This document shows positions 1 through 9,862 of a DNA stretch of 64,000 nucleotides, piece by piece (the first letter of the stretch is position 1; the number at the start of each line of letters is the position of its first letter). The notes under the pieces were generated by a model. That model saw only the letters and a list, made by a program, of their open reading frames with translations, did not search any database and was not told where the DNA came from. The position numbers and the translations under genes are program-made. The stretch is from Meconema thalassinum (lineage: Eukaryota > Arthropoda > Insecta > Orthoptera > Tettigoniidae), in the NCBI GenBank assembly GCA_946902985.2, contig OX336388.2:229888467-229952466 (forward strand), written 5' to 3'.

Positions 1-167
1 TGACTGCCGCCACATCTTTGGGGATGAGGGGATTTATACGAGACAAGCCCAGATCGTATATTAAAATGTCTTAATAAGATATGTATTCACGATAATATTC
101 CTTTGGAGCTATGCGGTCTTAAGGGAAGACTCCCAAACATTAAGTTTTCTTCTACTTGCTACATTTT
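1..167. other. Unassigned sequence at window edge
   Basis: AT-rich sequence with no recognisable coding, RNA or repeat signature. It lies directly upstream of a truncated SINE and may belong to the same insertion, but no boundary is visible. Confidence 0.4.
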
Positions 168-330
168 AATTGGGTACACTCAGCCTCGTGAAGCAAAGCT
201 GGGTATAGGAGCGTTCGATTCCCATATCAGATATCCTGGAAGTTGTTTTTGTGCCCACCCCCCCTACCACTTCTACTCCAAGAAAATGCTGAGGTGGTTC
301 CTAATGTAAGGCCGCGGCCGGCTCTTTCCC
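168..330 (+). repeat. 5'-truncated tRNA-type SINE (family E)
   Basis: This matches the body of a better preserved copy at 58478-58640. Both share the phrases tacactcagcctcgtgaagc and gttcgattccca, and both end in an aaggccgcggccg-like GC block. The tRNA-like head is missing here. A small frame over this stretch is not a gene. Confidence 0.65.
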
Positions 331-860
331 AATCATATCCCCAATTTGTAAAAACACTCACTAGAGCAGTCATGGGCAAAGTACGAATTTGAATGAAGAT
401 TTCAGAGCTTCAAAAACTTCAAAACTAAGAATCGGCTCATCCCAGTTTCAACCAGATTATGAAAAACTTTTATAAGCACAGTCAAAGTTTCACTTGTCAC
501 ATACTCCTCCTCTTCTAACAAATAATGAAGGTGTGTTCTTTTTTCCTACGTTTTCTGCCATTGTAGCCCTTAAGTTTTGTTTGGTTTAAAATTCTGAAAT
601 AAAGAGTTTAAAATCTGTCTATGAACATGTGTTGTTCTTCTTTTCGGCCCAATGAAATGCCATGTCCTGTGGTTCGGATTCCACGTAAAAAGGAGGTCCC
701 GTGGCTCATAATCACAAGATTCACGGTCACGTAAAACTACAATCGTCCTTCCTTCCTTTCCTTCTTTTCGGCCCGTCTAGATTATTTTGTCTTGCATCTG
801 GCCTGCCTCTAAAATGTTTGCCCTTGTCTGCGCTACAGAGTTGTGCAAATTATTAGACTC
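331..860. other. Mostly unassigned, with a SINE tail inside
   Basis: No coding signal is visible. The only recognised item is the family F SINE fragment at 657-746. The rest is AT-rich and may be old repeat. Confidence 0.4.
657..746 (+). repeat. SINE fragment (family F)
   Basis: It contains a B-box-like ggttcggattcc and the phrase tcccgtggctcataatc. The same order of motifs is seen at 60778-60862, where an upstream tRNA-like A-box region is also present. Only the part from the B box onward survives here. Confidence 0.6.
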
Positions 861-1551
861 TACACCCTGGGCACAAAGTCCCGTTACCCCTATACATTTC
901 AGGAAATACATTGATTTTTTAACATTTTCTGTTTCTTATATAATCAATGGCTGATACTAGTGACTATAGCATTGAAGAACGCATTGTCACAAGCACTTGG
1001 GTTCATTAGAGACCAAGAACAGAGAAAACGTTGGAACAGGTGCGTACTGACTTTGAGCAGCGATTCGGACGACAGCCTCCTCAAAAGGCAACACTTTTCC
1101 GTTGGGAAAATAAACTGTTCGCTACAGACAGCGTGAAGGACAAACCAAGAAGTGGTCGACCATCAACAAGGGAGGAACAATGCCGAGAAGTCGCGGAGTC
1201 AGTGGAAAGATCACCAACGAAGTCAACTCATAAACGATCCGCGGAACTGGGTTTACCCCAGTCAACTCTGCGCAAACACATGAAACATGACTTAAAGTTC
1301 CACCCTTATCGACTAAAGAGTTGTCCTTTGAGGAGGCTGTCGTCCGAATCGCTGCTCAAAGTCAGTACGCACCTGTTCCAACGTTTTCCCTGTTCTTGGT
1401 CTCTATTGAACCCAAGTGCTTGTGACAATGCGTTCTTCAATGCTATAGTTACTAGTATCAGCCATTGATTATATCAGAAACAGATAATGTAAAAAAATCA
1501 ATGTATTTCCTGAAATGTATAGGGATAACGGGACTTTGTGCCCACCCTGTA
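861..1551. mobile_element. Fold-back DNA transposon of the DUF4817/Tc1-like type
   Basis: Two inverted arms of about 228 bp (861-1088 and 1325-1551) flank a 236 bp loop. The outer ends read caccctgggcacaaag on the left and, as reverse complement, cagggtgggcacaaag on the right, with TA next to each. The arms include the beginning of a transposase gene, so the element looks like a deletion derivative in which the 5' end was copied again in inverted orientation in place of the catalytic domain. No DDE region remains. The superfamily call rests on the encoded N-terminal domain and the ACAGGGTG-style terminus. Confidence 0.75.
947..1320 (+). pseudogene. Transposase N-terminal HTH remnant (DUF4817-like)
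   Basis: A candidate start at 947 opens a frame beginning MADTSDYSIEERI and stops at about 1007. The following frame (from about 1031) carries an HTH-type segment with FGRQPPQKATLFRWENKL and KPRSGRPS, typical of the DNA-binding N-terminus of insect DUF4817 transposases. After about 1320 the translated frame runs into the inverted second arm and is meaningless. The catalytic DDE domain is absent, so the product cannot be a transposase. The family assignment is from memory of the motif pattern. Confidence 0.65.
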
Positions 1552-1654
1552 TGTCAGTTTCACAAAATTACATTTATACTTTTCACGGCTTAATGCACTA
1601 AATATGTTTGCAATGCGGTGAAATTACTTCAAATTTTTAACCAAGAGTCTTCTT

Positions 1655-1847
1655 CTTCTTGTTTCGAATAGGCCATCTAAGGATCACGATATTCAACTCT
1701 CTCATTTGGAGTGGGCTTTGATGTTTGCCCAGTAGTTACGCATCCTCTGGCTGTGTTGTTCCCTCCTCTCCTGTGTCCAGAGGGCACCTGTCTTCTTTCT
1801 TGGTGGTTTGTCCTGGAACGTCATCTTCCTGAGAGATGTTCGGTCTT
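1655..1847 (-). pseudogene. LINE C-terminal remnant, distal part
   Basis: On the minus strand the translation includes a run like LRKMTFQDKPPRKKTGALW followed by TQERREQHSQRM. This resembles the lysine/arginine-rich end of an insect non-LTR retrotransposon polyprotein. It continues the fragment at 2423-2735 and is separated from it by a piggyBac-like MITE. No catalytic motif is included. Confidence 0.55.
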
Positions 1848-1851
1848 TTAA

Positions 1852-2417
1852 CCTTTAATTAGGTATGTGGGTAAGAGTTAGGTAAGAATGGTGCTCGCAA
1901 CACTCCAACTAAAACATGCACTAATCTTTTTCAGATGTTAAATAAAGACCAAATATACCAAATTCAATCTTTATTACTACCTTAAAATATTATCATGAGT
2001 TATTTGGCACCACAGTTATAGAAATAAATACCTTACTGATGTCCAATCCCTAAGTCTTAATATTTTGGTTTCGTACTGCATGTACATTTTTATTATTTAC
2101 CAACACAAATATGTAAACTGATCCGTTCCTCCACTTCATCTAAAGAAGTATTCATTTCACACACTCCTAACACCACAGAGAAGCGACAGCTCAAGAAACC
2201 AACAGGACACGATGTGTAACGTAACTGGGTATGCGGGGTGCTGACGACACCCCAACCTATAAATGCTATTGTCGGCAATAATATACACAACTTTAAACAA
2301 TGCAATTGACGTTATATTTTAAACTCCAATCTTATTCAAGAAGGTACTGAGTTCCTCGACAGTGTAGCCAACTGCTGTCAGAAAAGAAAACAAGCGAATA
2401 TTACACCCAGTTAAAGG
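1852..2417. mobile_element. piggyBac-like MITE with TTAA target duplications
   Basis: TTAA stands at 1848-1851 and again at 2418-2421. Inside it the ends are inverted: cctttaattaggt at the left and acccagttaaagg at the right, matching at 11 of 13 positions. TTAA duplication with a CCY-starting inverted repeat is the mark of the piggyBac superfamily. The 566 bp interior has no transposase-like frame, so it is non-autonomous. It sits inside a LINE remnant whose two halves align across it. Confidence 0.7.
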
Positions 2418-2422
2418 TTAAA

Positions 2423-2735
2423 TCTCTTTCGTCTCTCCAAATTCTTGCAGATCTTTGCTCACTTCCCACAACCGTAGTGACTTGGTCTTCCCCATTTGCC
2501 AGTAACCAAGGAGCTGGTTGGTCAACCTGGTAGGATGCAACCTGTAGACGTGTCCTAGCAACATCCGTGATTCCTTGACAGTACGGTACATGTAGAGCTC
2601 TTGATTAGGTCGCTTTCTCTGTTCATTCCCTTCCTTAACAGGCCCCATCATCCTCATTATCTTTCTCTCTGTACTTCGAGTTTGTCCGTGAATCTCTTCC
2701 GGTTGAATACTAGACATTCTGAAGCATACACGTCT
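2423..2735 (-). pseudogene. LINE reverse transcriptase 3' remnant
   Basis: The minus-strand frame at 2418-2717 reads through TERKIMRMMGPVKEGNEQ and GHVYRLHPTRLTNQLL. This is the pattern of the region after the polymerase domain in many insect LINEs (a KIMRKIxGPV block followed by GHVxRMxPxRLT). The YADD catalytic core lies upstream and is missing. The remnant is interrupted downstream by the MITE at 1852-2417. Confidence 0.65.
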
Positions 2736-3228
2736 TCAGGACGTATCTGTCTGGAAATGTCTCATTCTAGTCTTTCGGGAGAGGCACTTCTTATTATATG
2801 TGTTCTTGGTCAGTTGATAATCCATTTCTAACTTGTTAACTCGAGTTGATAATGCCCTTACTTCCGAGAGATTTGGTTCCAGCCATTCTCCTAGGTAGGC
2901 TTCTTAAATCTGTCAGTATTTTTTATCTCTCCCTGGTCCAAATGCAGTGTACAAGGAGATTCACTGATGTTTGTGATGTACTGTGTTTCTTCAAGTGACA
3001 CATGTAGTTGCTTGTTGTTTGAACCAAGAGTCTTACTTATATTTTCTTATAAGAAACTCAAAGAAAAATGAATTTTTAGAATTTCCACTAACAGAGGGGC
3101 TGCAAAACGCCAGAATTTGTATTTGTATTACTTCACTCTTCTTTTCGTGTGGATTTAGTCCTGATGGATTTGGAGTATTTTTACTGATGATCCGTTCTTG
3201 AACTATTCAAGACTTAATCTACCATGGA
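2736..3228. other. Unassigned sequence
   Basis: Short frames on both strands show no family motifs. It may be further decayed LINE sequence, but I cannot support that. Confidence 0.4.
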
Positions 3229-3513
3229 TTATTATTTATTTAGCGTATGGCTTTTAGTGCCGGGAGTGTCCGAGGACATGTTCGGCTCACCAGAGGCTGT
3301 AACTTCTTCATGGGGAGACCCATAGGATGAGTTACAAGTTCCATCCAATTTCTAATAGTTCCAACTTTCACTAACAGATATCACTGACCCTTAGTGGCAA
3401 ACGTTGGAACTTTGATAGAGCGTTTCAACAAAAATCTAACCTAGAAATTTAGCTTCACACAAGTTTAGTTAGTGGAAGGATATTTTACATGCCATAAATG
3501 TATGATATGAAGC
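3229..3513 (-). repeat. SINE family A, head-truncated copy
   Basis: It shares long stretches with 49194-49470, including gcttttagtgccgggagtgt and ccgaggacatgttcggct. In the complete copies the tRNA-like promoter is at the high-coordinate end, so this copy is on the minus strand and has lost its 5' head. Confidence 0.65.
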
Positions 3514-3609
3514 CAACGGCTATACAACAATAACTAACTTAACTTTTATAATTATTAGTTATATATTTTATTTATTTTTTTTAATTTTTGGTCTTTTCAA
3601 ATTTAGGTG
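3514..3609. repeat. AT-rich dispersed repeat fragments
   Basis: The phrases acaataactaactta and ggtcttttcaaatttag both recur around 45602-45732. They probably belong to one small dispersed element that has been rearranged here. No coding potential. Confidence 0.4.
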
Positions 3610-4312
3610 TCCACAATCTCTACAGAAACCAGACAGCAGTCATTCGAGCTGAAGGAAATGAGTAAGAAGCTGGTATTCAGAAAGGTGTAAGGCAAGGCTG
3701 CAACTTATCACCCATACTTTTCAATCTTTACATTGAACAAGCAATTAAGGAAATTGGAGAAAAATTTAAAGTGGGAGTGAAGATTCAAGGAGAAATAATT
3801 TCAACTCTGAGATTTGCCGATGACATCGTCATCTTGGCCGACACGTCTCAGGATTTGAATGAGGTTTTGCATGGTATGGACTCCGTCTTGAGGAAAGAAT
3901 TCATGATGAAAATCAATAAACGTAAAACAAAAATACTGGAATGCAGCCGCAATAAATCAGAAAACTCAATGGACATCAAATTGGCAGGGGAAAAACTAAA
4001 GGAAGTAGGAGACTTCTGTTACTTAGGAAGCAAAATAACCAGTGATGGACGAAGCAAAGAGGATATAAAAATAGGTTGGCTCAGGCAAGGAAAGCATTTC
4101 TACAAAAATGGAATCTGTTGGCATCGAATATAGATTTAGGTATTAGGAAGACATTTTTGAAGGCCTTGTCTGGAGCGTGGCGCTCTATGGAAGTGAAACT
4201 TGGACTATTGGTGCAGCAGAAAAGAGGAGAATTGAAGTGTTTGAAATGTGGCGTTACAGGAGAATGATGAAGATCAGATGGGTGGATAGGGTTACAAACA
4301 AAGAGGTATTAA
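3610..4312 (+). pseudogene. RTE-like LINE copy A, 5'-truncated reverse transcriptase (part 1)
   Basis: Begins inside the polymerase domain: QKGVRQGCNLSPILFNLYIE, then LRFADDIVILAD with the FADD catalytic pair, then GSKITSDGRSKEDIK and LYGSETWTIGAAEKRR from the C-terminal region. The endonuclease and the first half of the RT are missing, as is usual after incomplete reverse transcription. There is an in-frame stop near 3661 and a frame change near 4070. The coding sequence breaks at 4312, where an LTR element begins, and resumes at 9560. It resembles the endonuclease-reverse transcriptases annotated as RTE in moths; the clade call is from memory. Confidence 0.8.
4308..4312 (+). repeat. Target-site duplication, left
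   Basis: attaa here is repeated at 9560-9564. The intact LINE reading across the site (compare 40690-40700) has the sequence once, so these are duplicated target bases of the LTR element. Confidence 0.9.
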
Positions 4313-5043
4313 TGTGCCGTTATTACGTCACTTTTTACCCTTACTGCTCTGTTTTGTCGATGGTCTCTGGGACTCTGCCTGCAGTGGAGATATCAGTTCT
4401 CTGTTTTGCCACTAGAGAGCTGCACCACGGTAAGAAGTTCATAGTAGCCTTGGGTCTGCTATATGTATCTTTGGAGCATGACCAGTCTTCCTGATATTTT
4501 GAAGTCAATTGTGTTTTGGTTTTTCTTCGATGTTCTGTTGAGTTTCTTAACTATGCACGACAGTCAGCTGTGATGTGAACAGAAAAGGATCGACGGAGCC
4601 ATTGCTAAGTTCTGGCTTCTTATGAAGTTATTCTAGTAATTAAAAGATTTTAATGGCCATTCCGTCGATGATAATGAGACCTATATGATTGATAGTTGGG
4701 TTTCTGAAACGATGCACGACAGTCAGCTGGTATGTGAACAGAGAAGGATCTGTTGGATAACTGTCGTGAAATGTATGCTGGATTACATAAGTCTTTCTCC
4801 GTGCGAAGGCAAGTACTGAGAACGTGAACTATTTCCACATCTTCTAGTTTGTTAAATCTAATTTTGTTGTTAATGTTATTGTAAATGTAATGTTTAAAAA
4901 TGTCAATAGAAGTTGTTCTTTAAGGAACGCAAGTGTATCATTTCTATGTCTAAGCTTAGTACTGTGGTCTCGGAATACTATCCTGGGTATGTTTTTCTTA
5001 TGGGCCTGGTCCTTCCAATTAAGGGGGTAACTCCTGCGTGTCA
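4313..5043 (+). repeat. 5' LTR (731 bp)
   Basis: Begins TGTGCCG and ends GTGTCA. Aligned by eye to the 3' LTR it differs by two substitutions and one T in a homopolymer, so insertion was recent. It contains a diverged direct repeat of about 45 bp (4551-4596 and 4710-4755), each unit starting atgcacgacagtcagctg. Frames over this region recur identically in the other LTR and have no recognisable product. Confidence 0.93.
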
Positions 5044-5068
5044 ACTTGTATCATGAGCGTGGTTTCGA
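5044..5068 (+). promoter_or_regulatory. Primer-binding site, initiator Met tRNA-like
   Basis: Immediately after the LTR. The stretch gagcgtggtttcgat is complementary to the T-arm and acceptor part of eukaryotic initiator tRNA-Met, and the preceding ttgtatcat matches its tggtatca end with a one-base insertion and a TGG to TTG change. This is the primer used by many Copia elements. The tRNA sequence was recalled, not searched. Confidence 0.6.
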
Positions 5069-5225
5069 TTATTTACCACATCTATATTTAATTGAGGTTA
5101 ACTTGCTGGTTATAGACATGGAAGTGATTATATATTAAATGAAATTACGTAAAGTGTTTATGATATTTTAATATAATCTCTAATTATTGTAATTTTTGTT
5201 TCATGTGATTTTACACCAAAACCAA

Positions 5226-6443
5226 ATGGATAATCGAGCTATGCCTGCCATTTCATACTTGAATAAAAGTGAGGTGGCCTATGAGATATTGATTAGAAAT
5301 GGATCTCCATCCTATCATCGTGAATTAGATGTCATTGCTTTAAGGAAACTAAAAGGTGTGCCTATTGTCTTTCCCTCTCATGACAATATCTGTTGGGATG
5401 TAGGTAAGTCTGACATTGTACCCTCTGTTTCTTGCTTATTGGATTCGTTATGTGGTTTGAATTGTGTTGGAAATCAGTCTGCTTCGCAATTGAATCGTAT
5501 TAAGTACAGATCCATTCATTGGATTAATAGATTGCACGACTTGATTGAAGTTTGGTCACGAAGTGATAAGATATTTTCTGAAGAGTTATCTAGATTGCGA
5601 GCAAAACTTGTTGAGTATTATGACCAAATCTTTGCTGAGGTTTCTGAAGGTGAGAGTAATGATTCTATTGTGTGTGCCAGTGGTGGTATTAATAATTGTG
5701 ATGAAGCGTGTGAAAATAGTGATGGTCTTAATATTATCGAGAATTTAGAACGTGTGTCATTGAGTGAAAATGAAAACATGGTAGATAATTTTGAAAATAA
5801 TAATACTTCTGATGTTAATAGTCTGGTAGGGTCGTCAATCAGTTTATCCAGGGGCAGGTCGTGTACAATTAGGCCTGATGTGAACAAGCAAAGCAATTTC
5901 ATAGAAAAATGTATCTCGGCAAATACTCCTGTACCAAATGTTTCTGCGATTAGGACTCCACTTAATCTGAATTATAGCTGTTCTGGTGTTAGCAAGTCTG
6001 TGCAGACTGGGAGGAGCCTGTTAGATAAAAGTGAAGCGATTGATTGTGATATTTTCAATCCCCTATTGAGAAATTGTGCTTGGTCTCAGAGTAACGTACC
6101 GATGCATGTCATGCCTGATAATGGTGTTAGGTTCCGAGATTATGTTCTACTGGTTTCCCTCCTTCTGGAGCTATTGTAGGTACTAATTATTTTCAGAAGC
6201 GTGAAGAGAAGCAGCATGCTGACAGATATAACCAGCCTGACCAGAGTAGAAATATTTTTTTTTAGTAATGATTTTCAGCATAGTAGCAGAGAACTAGTAC
6301 CAGTTCGTGTGGGTGCGGAGACTCCTCAGTGGCGTGTCTACGAGAGACCTATTAGAGGTAGCAACCAAGGTAAGAGATGTCATCGTTGTGGGTCATATGC
6401 CCATCTTAGCCGTTGGTGTGATGCTAGTGGAAATCGTTATTGA
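5226..6443 (+). pseudogene. gag: Gag-like protein with CCHC zinc knuckle, two frameshifts
   Basis: The chosen start is the ATG at 5226, with A at -3 and G at +4. About 318 residues are open to a stop at 6177-6179. Reading continues in a second frame (GTNYFQKREEKQHADRY region) to a run of nine T at about 6255-6263, then returns to the first frame for the nucleocapsid part, ending at 6443. That part holds CHRCGSYAHLSRWC, an exact C-X2-C-X4-H-X4-C knuckle. The total is about 405 residues. The N-terminal two thirds match no capsid fold I recognise. The two one-base shifts cancel each other; the T run could also be a slippage site. No pol follows. Confidence 0.75.
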
Positions 6444-8816
6444 TGAAATAGGGTCTGTAAACGTGTTTCTTCAAAATTGTGTACGGCAATTGATTATTCC
6501 TCTAGTATGTATGTTTTGTGTATGCTATTGGTACGTTTTTTGTCTGCACGTGTGATTTTTCTAAATTGTATTAGACAGACAAAATCATTTTCTTGTGTGC
6601 ATGGTATGGGTGGACGTTGAGTGATCGTGTATATTTAGCTTTGTTTTGGTAATTGGGTGGTTTGTTGTTGCTTTTGATGGTAAAATAAGTTTAGGGTTTT
6701 ATTTAATTTAATGGTTTTAAGGTATTTTAATGGATAACAGAATATATAAATTGGGATCTCGTTAGGATATCATTGGGCATCTTACGATCCTAATATTATC
6801 AAGGTATGGGACTTGATCGGATGATATAAGGTGTTCAAAAATGTGATGGTAGGTATTTACAAAACTATTCCATTTGAGTCTCCAAGTAAGTGCCTAGAGT
6901 GCACTTTTAATCGCTTGTTGATTTCGGAATGTAAAGACTTACAGGTGAGCTGAGGTTATAAGAAGTATGTCGAAAGGTAATTGTTGTTGTTGGTCGAAGA
7001 GAATATGTCAAGGGTAATTATGGTGATGAGTCGACATATTAATAGTGTTTCAGGGTAATTTTATTTTGTGTATGTCGGTGTTTTAATGTGATCCTATTTA
7101 TATTTTTGGTAGATTTTTTGGGATATTTGTGGGTGGTAACTTGTTGTATATAAGGTGTGATTTTGAGGTTGTGGATGTAGGAATGTAAGTTTTTTTATGT
7201 GATTTTGTTTGTCTGTACGTGTGTTCTGGTTATTAATTTATTGTAGAATCTTTTGGTTGATCTTGGGATTTGTTTGAGATCTTTCATCGTTTTTTTGGAT
7301 TTGCTAATTTTTCGTTATGTATGTAATTTCCTAAATTTGTGCAGATCTTTAAAATGGACACAACCTTTGTTTATCGCGTGGATGTATGTCTGAGTGTGAG
7401 ATGTTAGCTTTGCATATTAATTTGGGTGGGATGTTTCGTTTCTAGTTATGGTGTCAAAATAAGGTTAGGTTTCTATCGATTTTTTTGGGTTAACTTATTA
7501 ATTTAATTTATTACCGAAAGTATAATCTAGTATTTGTTAAAATACCTTTCAATGAGGTAAGTATTAGTTTAAGAGAATTACCTTACGATCCTTGACATTT
7601 TCTGTATGGGATCTGGTTTAGGTGAAGGAAAGTAATTATTAGTTGTAAGTTTAGTGTTTGTTAATATTAAAGGGTAATGTATTTGTGTCATTGTGTTTGA
7701 ATAGGCGTTTTAACGAGAACTTGGTTATATTCTGGTATTTTCTGGGTAATTTGTGGGTGGTAATTTGTAATTTTGTTGATTGTGTGAAATGGAGGTAATG
7801 TGAGTGGTGTTATGAAATGGTTGTGTGTTTATTTTTTTTGGTTTGTGCGTGTCGTCTGATTCTGCTATATTTTTCATTTTTGGGAATTTGTTCGTTGTTC
7901 GGTCGTATTTAATGGGCGATTCTTCTTTGTTTTATCCTCTGGTTGCTGTGTGTCTGGTCAGGGTTTCTATGAGTGGAAACAGATGGGCGATGAAGGATTT
8001 AACCTGCATTTAGTTAGTCCTGTGAAAATTTTATTATTTTTCTTTGGCAAGCAAGCTCATTTACATTTAAGTCTATATCTGTGTAGGTGGAAAGTATTTG
8101 TTGTCTGTTAATAAGAGAGTTCATTTTATTTGGAAATAATGTCTGTATAATGAAAGATTATTTTGGGTTGTTAAAGATGTGAAATATTTATTACATATGA
8201 GTACATAAAAAAAAGGATTGTAAAACTTAAAACCTTGATTGTAAAAGATGTGGAAATTTTTCTTTTTTTGGAAGTCGATTTTGTCGAAATTCTTGCCAGA
8301 TTTATTGAAAGTTTATATATTATGCTGTTTCGAAAATCATTTTATTGTGTGTTAGTTGTAAGATCTTTATTACATGGTACTGTCCCAAGCGAAATTGATT
8401 TCAGCCCTATTTATTTGGAGATTGCCTCTGCGGAGAAGATTCTTTGGTGTATTATGTGAGGCTATCCAGACCCCAGATGTCTAAGCTGTCGCCGATGGAT
8501 CTGTACGAATAGGAAACTACCTTCGTCTACGTTTGAAGACTTCGAAGATACAAATTATATTGTATTTGTACGAGAAAACCTGTATTTGGAATTTTGTACC
8601 ATTGTAAGATGCGTGATAGTACTAGCAAACGTTCTTGACATGATGTCAAAACCTGGAAACGACATGCTAGTGTGATTTAAAATTGGTGGAAGAATGTGAA
8701 AAGACTTTATTTTGCATGAAGAGTTCATATTATAATATGTTGTGATATAAAAAAAACTTCTTTATTTTGCATGAAAGTTTTCATTGACGTGGTTGTTGAA
8801 CCAACGTCAAGCTTGT
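6444..8816 (+). other. Non-coding interior of the gag-only LTR element
   Basis: T/G-rich on the plus strand with only short frames. No retroviral-type protease, polymerase, RNase H or integrase motif is visible in any frame. Short phrases recur (tttgtgggtggtaa near 7129 and 7751; cttacgatcct near 6781 and 7583), hinting at internal duplication. It could be a degenerated pol replacement or a spacer keeping the RNA at packageable length. Confidence 0.6.
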
Positions 8817-8829
8817 AGTGGGGGAGATT
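8817..8829 (+). promoter_or_regulatory. Polypurine tract
   Basis: agtgggggagatt directly abuts the 3' LTR and would prime plus-strand DNA synthesis. The G5 core followed by AGATT resembles the tract before many Copia LTRs. Confidence 0.75.
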
Positions 8830-9559
8830 TGTGCCGTTATTACGTCACTTTTTACCCTTACTGCTCTGTTTTGTCGATGGTCTCTGGGACTCTGCCTGCA
8901 GTGGAGATATCAGTTCTCTGTTTTGCCACTAGAGAGCTGCACCACGGTAAGAAGTTCATAGTAGCCTTGGGTCTGCTATATGTATCTTTGGAGCATGACC
9001 AGTCTTCCTGATATTTTGAAGTCAATTGCGTTTTGGTTTTTCTTCGATGTTCTGTTGAGTTTCTTAACTATGCACGACAGTCAGCTGTGATGTGAACAGA
9101 AAAGGATCGACGGAGCCATTGCTAAGTTCTGGCTTCTTATGAAGTTATTCTAGTAATTAAAAGATTTTAATGGCCATTCCTTCGATGATAATGAGACCTA
9201 TATGATTGATAGTTGGGTTTCTGAAACGATGCACGACAGTCAGCTGGTATGTGAACAGAGAAGGATCTGTTGGATAACTGTCGTGAAATGTATGCTGGAT
9301 TACATAAGTCTTTCTCCGTGCGAAGGCAAGTACTGAGAACGTGAACTATTTCCACATCTTCTAGTTTGTTAAATCTAATTTTGTTGTTAATGTTATTGTA
9401 AATGTAATGTTTAAAAATGTCAATAGAAGTTGTTCTTTAAGGAACGCAAGTGTATCATTTCTATGTCTAAGCTTAGTACTGTGGTCTCGGAATACTATCC
9501 TGGGTATGTTTTCTTATGGGCCTGGTCCTTCCAATTAAGGGGGTAACTCCTGCGTGTCA
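8830..9559 (+). repeat. 3' LTR (730 bp)
   Basis: Near-identical partner of 4313-5043: two substitutions and a one-base homopolymer difference counted by eye. Ends GTGTCA, followed by the right target duplication attaa at 9560-9564. Confidence 0.93.
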
Positions 9560-9862
9560 ATTAAGACGAGTGGGAGAGGAGAGATATTTCTGGCGACTGC
9601 TAATAAAGAGAAGAGATAGGTTGGTAGGATACAAACTAAGACAGCCAGGAATGGCAAGCTTAGTTATGGAAGGAAGGGTCGAGGACAAGAACTGTAGGGG
9701 TAGACCAAGGTTAGAATATGTTAAACAGATTGCCTCGGATGTAGGGTGTGGTAGCTATGTGGAGATGAAACGATTAGCTCAGGACAGGGAGCCATGGAGC
9801 GCTGCATCAAACCAGTCAAATGACTGAAGACTCAAACAATAACAACAACAACAACAACAACA
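9560..9862 (+). pseudogene. RTE-like LINE copy A, C-terminal end (part 2)
   Basis: Continues the LINE broken at 4312: RRVGEERYFWRLLIKRRDRL, then SLVMEGRVEDKNCRGRPRLE, and ends just before a tga at about 9823. It finishes with an (AAC)n microsatellite, the simple-repeat tail expected for RTE-type elements. The same ending occurs in copies B, C, D and E in this window, which confirms the family and the join across the LTR element. Confidence 0.8.
9836..9862 (+). repeat. (AAC)n microsatellite tail of LINE copy A
   Basis: A run of caa/aac units after actcaaac. The complementary ttgttgttg run marks the 3' end of minus-strand copies at 16532 and 31810. Confidence 0.8.

Larger units (their letters stand above)
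4313..9559 (+). mobile_element. Non-autonomous LTR retrotransposon with gag only (TR-GAG-like, Copia-type signals)
   Basis: The 5247 bp element has LTRs at 4313-5043 and 8830-9559 and a 5 bp target duplication. Its 3.8 kb interior holds one gag-like frame with a zinc knuckle, then 2.4 kb with no protease, integrase, RT or RNase H signature on either strand. The primer site resembles the 3' end of initiator Met tRNA, and the polypurine tract agtgggggagatt is of the style seen before Copia LTRs. The closest named architecture is the TR-GAG class described from plants. It must depend on enzymes from another element. Orientation follows the primer site, polypurine tract and gag, all on the plus strand. 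Confidence 0.85.

Noticed and set aside
4650..4838. 62-codon minus-strand frame repeated at 9167-9355
   Set aside because: It is repeated only because it lies in the LTRs, antisense to the element, with no recognisable domain.
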